Source: Acidobacteriota bacterium
GTDB lineage: Bacteria > Acidobacteriota > Thermoanaerobaculia > Multivoradales > JAHEKO01
Assembly (NCBI GenBank): GCA_029861655.1
Contig: JAOTZA010000104.1
Location: 1 to 10,224, forward strand
Length of the DNA: 10,224 nucleotides
Reading direction: 5' to 3'
Shown: piece by piece, positions 1 through 5,449 of the stretch
How the letters are laid out: the number at the start of each line of letters is the position of its first letter
Numbering within the stretch: the stretch's first letter is position 1
Position numbers and translations under genes: made by a program
The notes under the pieces: model-generated
Database searches by the model: none
The model's input: the letters and a program-made list of their open reading frames with translations, nothing else
What the model was told of the DNA's origin: nothing

Positions 1-634
1 ATTGCAGTGGCAGCATCCAGGGCGTGTCACGGACCACGTTCGCCATCTGCGCCAGGAAACTGCCAGGATCGGTGCCGCCGTAGTAGTCACGTACCGCAAC
101 GTTCTTCCAGGCTACGTAGTAGCCGAAGAGGTAGTACAAGACGAGAAAGACCCCGCCCGCCGTCACCGCACGCCACCACCAGGCGGTCGTCGGCTTCCAA
201 GCGACCAATCCCGAGCCGCTGGAGTCTTCCGACCTCCACCTTCCCAAAACCAGAACCGCGATCGGGGAAAAAACCGCCGCAACGAAAAGACCCATTTTGA
301 AGATGCCTGCCTGCATTCCCTCCGGCATCCGACCGCCCAGATAGACCAGTGACTCGATCTGGCTCATAAAAGTGACCGTCCCGAAGAAGAGGACAAACAC
401 CGCGACCGTCAGGCGCCAGCCGCTCCACCTCGCGCGCACGATCGGATAGGCGAGGGCCACCGTCTGCAGAAACATCACCAAGACGACGATCGCGAAAAAA
501 GACCCTGTGGGCTGGGGTGCTGTGTCCATCGCCGGCAGCAGCTTCGAGCCCAGACCGTTGACGACCATCAAAGCGACAGTCAAAGCCACGATCTTGAACA
601 CTAGGATCGCGCCATCTTTTGCCGTCATGCTCAT
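1..634 (-). CDS. multi-pass membrane protein, 3' end beyond left edge (partial)
   Basis: Only the first 211 codons are visible; the frame is open to the left edge of the window. The ATG at 634 follows a strong AGGAGG (640-645) with a 5-nt spacer; a second in-frame ATG six bases on is less well spaced. The protein is very hydrophobic, with probable transmembrane segments near residues 10-28, 43-65, 72-92, 107-130 and 152-175. Weakly conserved features, such as an in-membrane Glu near residue 94 and a FLVLYYLFGYY segment, resemble the neighbouring membrane protein at 666-1571 (Glu99; FPLFYFFFGAII), so the two look like diverged tandem paralogues. It starts 31 nt after that gene and is probably the third gene of the PadR-led operon. 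I do not recognise a named family. Transport or sensing at the cytoplasmic membrane is possible but unproven. Confidence 0.8.
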   Translation of the reverse strand, partial: MSMTAKDGAILVFKIVALTVALMVVNGLGSKLLPAMDTAPQPTGSFFAIVVLVMFLQTVALAYPIVRARWSGWRLTVAVFVLFFGTVTFMSQIESLVYLGGRMPEGMQAGIFKMGLFVAAVFSPIAVLVLGRWRSEDSSGSGLVAWKPTTAWWWRAVTAGGVFLVLYYLFGYYVAWKNVAVRDYYGGTDPGSFLAQMANVVRDTPWMLPLQ

Positions 635-665
635 GTGAACCTCCTAGTTCTCAAACCAGCGCGGG

Positions 666-1571
666 CTAAACGGCCCTTGCGTGGACAGTCTGTGCCACTT
701 CGGGGCTCTCCTCTTTCCGTCCGAGAGGCCGCGGGACCAGAAGCCACACTAGAGCCCAGGCGTAGAACATCGAGTCGGCCAGGATCTCAATGCTGTGCGT
801 CCAGCGCAGAACGGCGGGAAAGAACGTCGTCTGGATCAACCCAGCGAAACCGACGGTGACGAAGTGCGCCAGACCCAGAGCGATGATCAGACCGAGCCGG
901 GAGCCACGCCAGGCAGCGATCACCAGCAGCGAAACAACGAGAAACATCGCGCTGCGGACGAGAAGGACCGTCAGCATCGTTGGCATCGGTGGGATGATCA
1001 GAAAGTCGAGCTGCTGATAGTGGGGTACGACGATCGGCGCAATGATTGCGCCGAAAAAGAAGTAGAAAAGAGGGAACGCCAACAGCGCCAGGAATAATCT
1101 GCCGAGAAGGCGCGTACTCCGCCAGCGAGACCGGATCGCCCTGACCTGCTCGGCCAGTTTCGACCCCGGCGGCGCCGGGAAGAGCAAGCTCACGGCGAGC
1201 GCGCAAAGCACCCCCGCGACGGTGTTGCTCAACAGCAGAGCTCCCTGGCTTCCCAGAGTGGTAAAGATGCTTCCTTCGAGCGCGTTGCCGACCCCATTGA
1301 CGACGAACACAAAGAGGGCCACGACCGCCCACTTTTCCCACCAGCGACCGGCGATGCCGGCACCGATGGCCGCCAGCCCGGCGGCCATCGCCACGCCTCC
1401 GGCAAACAAGAGTGGTAGCTGCACCGCGGGATCGACTTCCATCGGGAAACGTGGCAACTCGAGACCCAACAAGGCGACAAGGCCGCCTCCGAGTATCGCG
1501 CCAACTGCGTACACGATCCCTGCGACGAGCACTTTCCAAACGGACCCTAAGATCGATCGGTTCTTGCCCAT
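666..1571 (-). CDS. uncharacterised multi-pass membrane protein, PadR-linked
   Basis: A 301-residue integral membrane protein with about seven to eight hydrophobic segments (roughly residues 11-36, 52-75, 80-96, 112-131, 157-182, 197-220, 225-247 and 262-279) and a short hydrophilic C-terminal tail. An in-frame extension to 1862 exists but runs through the PadR gene in another frame. The start at 1571 is preferred because AGGAGG (1579-1584) lies 7 nt upstream and because the ATG overlaps the PadR stop in a TGATG junction, a sign of translational coupling. No catalytic motif or ATP-binding site is visible. PadR regulators often control adjacent membrane proteins or efflux systems, so a PadR-controlled envelope or stress function is a reasonable inference, but the substrate is unknown. 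It resembles the truncated gene downstream in spacing and aromatic-rich segments. Confidence 0.85.
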   Translation of the reverse strand: MGKNRSILGSVWKVLVAGIVYAVGAILGGGLVALLGLELPRFPMEVDPAVQLPLLFAGGVAMAAGLAAIGAGIAGRWWEKWAVVALFVFVVNGVGNALEGSIFTTLGSQGALLLSNTVAGVLCALAVSLLFPAPPGSKLAEQVRAIRSRWRSTRLLGRLFLALLAFPLFYFFFGAIIAPIVVPHYQQLDFLIIPPMPTMLTVLLVRSAMFLVVSLLVIAAWRGSRLGLIIALGLAHFVTVGFAGLIQTTFFPAVLRWTHSIEILADSMFYAWALVWLLVPRPLGRKEESPEVAQTVHARAV

Positions 1572-2110
1572 CACACGTCCTCCTTGAAATGTTCGAGCGC
1601 CCCGCGCGCCCATCGCACGAGTGCTCGGTACTGTTCGATCCCGGCGTCCAGCGCCAGCCGCGATTGGATAGGCGCTTGCTCCGGGAAGATCTTCTTCTGC
1701 GAGTCGAGCTCCTCGAGATACGCCTCGATCTCTCGCGCCAGATCTACCAGGAAGCGATGTGACGCTCCTTGGTCCTCGAGGACCGAATGAAACGCAAAGC
1801 GAAGCATCAGCGCGTCCACCCCGCGACTGACGTCGTCGCGTTCGATCTCCTTCCGCAGCCAACCGCGGAAGATCTTCGAGCCTGCCGCGGTCGGCCGGTA
1901 GAGCTTTCGCGGCCGCAGGCTCGTGCTGCGATCTTCGCGACCCCGGACCAGGCCCTTTTCTTCGAGACGGCGCAGCGCCGGATAGATCGCTCCCGGACTG
2001 CTCGAGTAATTGCCCAACGCGGTGGAAGCAAACACTTTCCGCAGGTCGTACCCCGACTGCGGGACCTGGTGAAGCAGACCGAGAATCGCGAATCCCAGGT
2101 TGGTCGGCAT
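1571..2110 (-). CDS. PadR-family transcriptional regulator
   Basis: With the start at 2110 the protein is 179 residues, typical of PadR proteins that have a C-terminal helical domain. Residues 4-78 form the winged helix: NLGFAILGLLHQ, SGYDLRKVF and SPGAIYPALRRLEEKGLV are the family hallmarks, followed by a wing ending in KLYRPTAAG. Residues from about 85 are charged and helical, matching the dimerisation region. In-frame ATGs also occur at 2122, 2134 and 2173. The last two overlap or precede the promoter -10, so they are unlikely. The start at 2110 has a purine-rich GAGAGAG just upstream, while 2122 would be nearly leaderless. The gene leads an operon with two membrane proteins and has a palindromic operator in its own promoter, so it probably represses itself and them until a ligand is sensed. 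The ligand cannot be read from sequence. Confidence 0.92.
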   Translation of the reverse strand: MPTNLGFAILGLLHQVPQSGYDLRKVFASTALGNYSSSPGAIYPALRRLEEKGLVRGREDRSTSLRPRKLYRPTAAGSKIFRGWLRKEIERDDVSRGVDALMLRFAFHSVLEDQGASHRFLVDLAREIEAYLEELDSQKKIFPEQAPIQSRLALDAGIEQYRALVRWARGALEHFKEDV

Positions 2111-2132
2111 CGTCTCTCTCATGGTACGGAGC

Positions 2133-2161
2133 ATATTAGTACGCTTCGTACTATTTGTCAA
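2133..2161 (-). promoter_or_regulatory. sigma70-type promoter of the PadR operon
   Basis: On the minus strand a perfect -35 box TTGACA (2161-2156) is followed by a 17-nt spacer and a -10-like TAATAT (2138-2133, 4 of 6 matches to TATAAT). A transcript would start near 2126, leaving a very short leader before the PadR ATG at 2110 (or almost none before 2122). This is the best-formed promoter in the window. Confidence 0.75.
2137..2153. promoter_or_regulatory. palindromic operator, probable PadR autoregulatory site
   Basis: TAGTACG and CGTACTA form a perfect 7-bp inverted repeat around a CTT centre. It fills most of the -35/-10 spacer and overlaps the first base of the -10 box. A third partial half-site, CGTACCA on the minus strand (2128-2122), lies just downstream. 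PadR dimers bind such dyads, so occlusion of RNA polymerase by the gene's own product is the natural reading. That the bound protein is this PadR is inferred from position. Confidence 0.72.
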
Positions 2162-2163
2162 GA

Positions 2164-2318
2164 GGGGACACAAACCTTTCGAAGTGGCTCGAACGGGGAC
2201 GCCATCTCTCGGCAGCCAGGGAGAGAGAGAGAGTCACCGGAGACACTTCCACCTAGCGAAAGGTTTGTGTCCCCATTCGCACTGCGAAGGGTTTGTGTCC
2301 CCATTCGCCATTCGCACT
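2164..2318. repeat. REP-like repeat cluster with inverted and tandem copies
   Basis: This spacer between the glk stop and the PadR promoter carries three copies of one element. Copy A, GGGGACACAAACCTTTCG, is on the plus strand (2164-2181). Copies B (2256-2274) and C (2284-2302) are on the minus strand. A and B are a perfect 18-bp inverted repeat with a loop of about 75 nt. B and C are direct repeats with a 28-bp period that extends into CATTCGC. In B and C each unit is itself bounded by GCGAA and TTCGC, so it can fold into a small hairpin. The layout resembles REP or BIME elements mobilised by RAYT (Y1-type) transposases. No transposase is present here. The structure may also end or protect the glk transcript. 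Confidence 0.8.
2219..2233. repeat. short GA dinucleotide tract
   Basis: About six GA units lie within the loop between the inverted REP-like copies A and B. The tract is non-coding, so any length change would not shift a reading frame. It is a minor feature. Confidence 0.6.
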
Positions 2319-2330
2319 CGCGCGGACGAC

Positions 2331-3290
2331 CTAATCTTGCTGGAGAACTCGCGCCGCGCCGAGGAGGGTCGCGCCGCGGCGCGTGATCAGGCGAATGGGA
2401 ATCTCTCGCAGATAGGACGAGAACCGCCCCTTGGCGCGAAACCGGGCACAAAAAACTTCGTGGTCGAAGGCTCCACCGAGTTTGCCCAAAACACCGCCGC
2501 CGAGATAGACCCCGCCTCTTGCTCCCAGGGTCAGGGCAAGATCCCCCGCCACCGCTCCGAGCCAGGCGCAGAACAGCTGCATCACCTCCGAGGCGATCTC
2601 GCTGTCGCCGGTCAGGGCCAGGCGAGCGATCTCTTCGGGTTCGGGCAGGCGGCGGCGTCCCTCCTGGGCCGGCGCCGAGAGCGCATCGTAGAGGTTGACC
2701 AGACCCGGCCCCGAGAGCACGCGCTCGGCCGAGACGTGATCGAAACGGGCCTGGAGGGCGCGAAAGACTTCCCACTCCCGTTCGGTGGCCGGGGCGAGGT
2801 CTCGATGCCCGCCCTCCGCCGCAATCGCTATCCAGCTACCCTCGGAGTACACGAGGCCTCCACTTCCGAGGCCGGTCCCCGGTCCGAGAACGGCGATCGG
2901 GGCCAGCGCCTCCGAGTCGCCCGGCTGGATCGCCTGGGTGTCCCCTTCCTCGAGCGCCGGAATCGCCAGAGCAAGCGCCTCGAAATCGTTGACCACGACC
3001 ATCCGCTCGAGACCAAGATCCAAACGCATGTGCTCGCCGGAAAACACCCACTCGAGGTTGGTGATGCGGATCTCGTCTTCCAGCACCGGACAGGCGACCG
3101 CCATCGCCATCGAACTCGGGCGCGCTCCGGGCGCCACTTCGTCGAGGTAGGTCGACACCGCTTCAGTGGGCCCGGAAAAGCGCCTGCACTTGAAATGGCG
3201 CAGATCGGTCAGCCGCCCGTCGCTGTCGACGAGCGCAAAACGGACGTTGGTGCCGCCGACGTCGGCAACCAGCGCGGGCACTCTATCCAT
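2331..3290 (-). CDS. glk: glucokinase (ATP-type, Glk family)
   Basis: A 319-residue protein, close to the usual length of about 320 for the bacterial Glk family, which phosphorylates glucose to glucose-6-phosphate using ATP in the cytoplasm. Visible motifs in order are the first phosphate loop ADVGGTNVRFAL (9-20), the catalytic-base region NDFEALALAIPAL (Asp102), GPGTGLGSGG (136-145), the sugar-binding EGGH (Glu159, His162), ERVLSGPGLVNLY (Glu189) and the C-terminal GGVYLGGGVLGKL. All expected active-site residues are present. A GTG at 3308 would overlap the gap stop by 8 nt, but neither start has a strong ribosome site. I prefer the ATG at 3290 because it gives the normal N-terminus just before the first loop. 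It lies 10 nt after gap and is the last gene of the gap operon. A REP-like cluster follows it. Confidence 0.95.
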   Translation of the reverse strand: MDRVPALVADVGGTNVRFALVDSDGRLTDLRHFKCRRFSGPTEAVSTYLDEVAPGARPSSMAMAVACPVLEDEIRITNLEWVFSGEHMRLDLGLERMVVVNDFEALALAIPALEEGDTQAIQPGDSEALAPIAVLGPGTGLGSGGLVYSEGSWIAIAAEGGHRDLAPATEREWEVFRALQARFDHVSAERVLSGPGLVNLYDALSAPAQEGRRRLPEPEEIARLALTGDSEIASEVMQLFCAWLGAVAGDLALTLGARGGVYLGGGVLGKLGGAFDHEVFCARFRAKGRFSSYLREIPIRLITRRGATLLGAARVLQQD

Positions 3291-3300
3291 CTCGACCCGA

Positions 3301-4326
3301 CTATTCACCGAGCGAAGCCATGCGCTCGATGAGATCTACGACCCGGTTGGAGTATCCCCACTCGTTGTCGTACCACGACACCACCCGCACCCAGCCGTTC
3401 TCACAGCTCGAAGTCGACAGCGAATCAAAGATCGAAGAGTGCGGGTTGCCGATGATGTCGCTCGAAACCAACGGATCCTCGCTGTACTCGACGATGGCCT
3501 TCATCGGACCCTCGGCTGCTTTGCGCACCGCCGCGTTGACCTCGTCACAGCCCACCTTCTTGCCCAATCGGCACACCAGGTCGACGATCGAACCGTCGGG
3601 AACCGGCACCCGCATGGCGATGCCGTCGAGCTTGCCGTCGAGGTGCGGCAAAACCTTGCCGACAGCGCGCGCTGCGCCGGTCGAAGTCGGGATGATGTTC
3701 TCGGCCGCCGCCCGCGAGCGGCGGATCGACTTATGCGGCACGTCGGCGAGGCGCTGACCGTTGGTGTAGGCGTGGACCGTGGTCAACAAGCCTTCCTCGA
3801 GCCCGAACTCCTCGTCCAGGATCTTTGCCAGCGGCGCCAGACAGTTGGTGGTGCAGGACGCGTTGGAGACAATCTGGTGGCTCGACTCGAGCTGGTCGTC
3901 GTTGACCCCCAGGACCGCCATGAAGTCGATCTCGTCCGTGGGCGGGACCGTCAGAACGACCTTCTTCGCCCCGGCCTCGAGGTGCTTTCCAAGGGAGGCG
4001 CGATCTCGAAAGACCCCCGTAGACTCGACAATGATGTCCACCTCGAGCTCTTTCCAAGGCAGGCTCGCCGGGTCGCGCTCGTCGGTCATGGCAATCGGAT
4101 CGCCGTCGACGTACATCACGTCTCCTTCGATCCGTACTGATTTGTCGAACTTTCTCATCACCGTGTCGTAGCGCAGCAGGTACGCCAGCTGCTCGTTGTC
4201 GAAGAGATCGTTGATCGCCACGACCTTGATGTCGTCGCGGTCGCTCAGGATGCGAAAGACACTTCGTCCGATGCGGCCAAAGCCGTTGATGGCGACCTTT
4301 GTCACCGATGCTTCCGAGCCGGCCAT
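3301..4326 (-). CDS. gap: glyceraldehyde-3-phosphate dehydrogenase, type I
   Basis: A 341-residue GAPDH that oxidises and phosphorylates glyceraldehyde-3-phosphate to 1,3-bisphosphoglycerate with reduction of NAD. The Rossmann motif NGFGRIGR (14-21) and Asp40 in the AINDL motif indicate NAD preference. SNASCTTNCLAP gives the catalytic Cys158, HAYTNGQRLAD holds His185, IIPTSTGAA forms part of the phosphate site, MRVPVPDGSIVDL carries the conserved phosphate-binding Arg239, and WYDNEWGYSNRVVDL is the usual C-terminal signature. The start at 4326 overlaps the stop of the upstream GAPDH in a TGATG junction and has a very strong AAGGAGG (4334-4340) 7 nt upstream; a GTG one codon earlier is possible. 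Nothing essential is missing, so this is probably the main glycolytic enzyme of the pair. Confidence 0.97.
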   Translation of the reverse strand: MAGSEASVTKVAINGFGRIGRSVFRILSDRDDIKVVAINDLFDNEQLAYLLRYDTVMRKFDKSVRIEGDVMYVDGDPIAMTDERDPASLPWKELEVDIIVESTGVFRDRASLGKHLEAGAKKVVLTVPPTDEIDFMAVLGVNDDQLESSHQIVSNASCTTNCLAPLAKILDEEFGLEEGLLTTVHAYTNGQRLADVPHKSIRRSRAAAENIIPTSTGAARAVGKVLPHLDGKLDGIAMRVPVPDGSIVDLVCRLGKKVGCDEVNAAVRKAAEGPMKAIVEYSEDPLVSSDIIGNPHSSIFDSLSTSSCENGWVRVVSWYDNEWGYSNRVVDLIERMASLGE

Positions 4327-5357
4327 CACGCCACCTCCTTCGATCTCCGGCTGTCGACATCGGTCAATCGCCGGATCAGATCCACCACCCGGTGCGCATA
4401 ACCCCAGCCGTTGTCGTACCAGGAGAGAGTCTTCGAAACGTTGTCGCCCAGCACCATCGTCGCCAGCGAATCGAAGGTGCTGGAGTAGGGGCTGCGCACA
4501 ATGTCGGTCGAGACGATCGGGTCGTCCTCGTATTCGACGATTCCCTGCCAGTCGCTCGACACCGCGGTCCGCACCACCTCGTTGATGGCCACTTCAGTGA
4601 CGGGCTTGTCGTGCCAGCAGACCAGATCCACCACCGATCCGTTGGGCACCGGGACGTTGATCGCCTTGCCCGAAATGCGCCCGGCCAGCTCCGGCAGCAG
4701 TTCGGTGACGACGCGCGCCGCATTGGTCTCCTGCGGAATGATGTTCTCGGCGGCGGCGCGCCCGCGGCGGGGATCCTCCGAAGGCACATCGGCCAATCGC
4801 TGCTCGTTGGTGTAGGCGTGAACAGTGCTCAGAAAAGCACGCTGGATGCCGAACGCATCGTGCAGGATCTTGACAATCGGAGCCGCGCAATGCGCCGTAC
4901 ATGAGGCGTTCGAAACGATGCGATGCTCGGGACCTATCTCCGAATCGTTGATGCCGACGACCACGGTGAGATCCGGCGGATCCTTGGGCGGGGCGCAGAG
5001 TATGACCTTCTTGGCTCCGTGCGCGAGATGCTGCTCGATCTCGTGACGGGTGCGCTCTTTACCGGCCGCCTCTACCACTACGTCCACCCCCAGATCGCCC
5101 CACGGAATCTTGCCGGGATCGCCGTGCGACGACATCGGAATCTGCCGACCCGCCACATAGAGGTGTCCTTCCTGGATACTCAGCTCATCCGGAAACGGTC
5201 CCAGGATGGTGTCGAATCGGATCAGGTACTCGATGGTTTGGTGATCGGCGATCTCATCGATTGCGACGATCTGGATATCTTCGTTTTTGTAGAGGATGCG
5301 AAACAGGTTCCGACCGATGCGGCCGATCCCCATCAAACCCACTCTTATTGGTGCCAT
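4326..5357 (-). CDS. divergent GAPDH paralogue, role uncertain
   Basis: A 343-residue protein with the full GAPDH fold: IGRIGRN near the N-terminus, SNASC with the catalytic Cys153, HAYTNEQRLADVP with His180, RAAAENIIP, and a degenerate C-terminal WYDNGWGYAHRVVDL. Several conserved residues differ from its neighbour. SCTTNC is SCTAHC (Ala155, His156), the phosphate-site Arg of the MRVP motif is Asn234 (INVPVPNG), and TSTG is QETN. DNEWGYS reads DNGWGYA. The NAD-ribose Asp is Glu35 in an EIAD stretch that recalls erythrose-4-phosphate dehydrogenase, although Epd keeps the Arg. Chemistry at Cys is thus possible, but phosphate binding must differ. It leads the gap-glk operon with AAGGAG (5368-5373) 10 nt upstream of the ATG. 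A different aldehyde substrate or a regulatory partner of the canonical enzyme are both open. Confidence 0.92.
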   Translation of the reverse strand: MAPIRVGLMGIGRIGRNLFRILYKNEDIQIVAIDEIADHQTIEYLIRFDTILGPFPDELSIQEGHLYVAGRQIPMSSHGDPGKIPWGDLGVDVVVEAAGKERTRHEIEQHLAHGAKKVILCAPPKDPPDLTVVVGINDSEIGPEHRIVSNASCTAHCAAPIVKILHDAFGIQRAFLSTVHAYTNEQRLADVPSEDPRRGRAAAENIIPQETNAARVVTELLPELAGRISGKAINVPVPNGSVVDLVCWHDKPVTEVAINEVVRTAVSSDWQGIVEYEDDPIVSTDIVRSPYSSTFDSLATMVLGDNVSKTLSWYDNGWGYAHRVVDLIRRLTDVDSRRSKEVA

Positions 5358-5449
5358 TCAGCTCTCGCTCCTTCCGATCTCCAGTCCAACATAAGCGCGC
5401 TATTGTAAGCCAGTTTTGGGGCGCCCGGCAGCCCTAGGGGTTGCAGGTC
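5358..5449 (-). promoter_or_regulatory. spacer upstream of the gap operon, possible weak promoter
   Basis: This 92-nt gap separates the sulfatase-like gene from the GAPDH operon. A -10-like TACAAT (5407-5402) matches 5 of 6 consensus bases, but its -35 region is poor (CTGCCG at an 18-nt spacing matches 3 of 6). Transcription from here would give a leader of about 40 nt. GC-rich self-complementary runs at 5417-5440 could fold, but no T-run follows on the minus strand. The operon may be read both from its own promoter and through from the upstream genes. Confidence 0.35.

Noticed and set aside
1572..1862. N-terminal extension of the 666-1571 membrane protein up to 1862
   Set aside because: The extension is Arg-rich and overlaps the PadR gene in another frame. 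The ATG at 1571 has a strong ribosome site and the TGATG overlap.
2111..2173. Longer PadR starts at 2134 and 2173
   Set aside because: Both lie within or upstream of the promoter -10 box, so they would not be in the transcript started there.
2256..2318. Possible CRISPR array
   Set aside because: There are only two adjacent 28-bp units with no unique spacers between them and no cas genes nearby; the pattern fits REP-like tandem repeats.
2100..4140. Long plus-strand open frames opposite glk and gap (410 and 324 codons)
   Set aside because: They lie antisense to unambiguous glk and gap genes, show low-complexity Arg/His-rich composition and have no start signals.
5417..5440. GC-rich hairpin after the sulfatase-like stop as an intrinsic terminator
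   Set aside because: The stems are short and alternative, and no T-run follows on the minus strand (only CCAAAACTGG).
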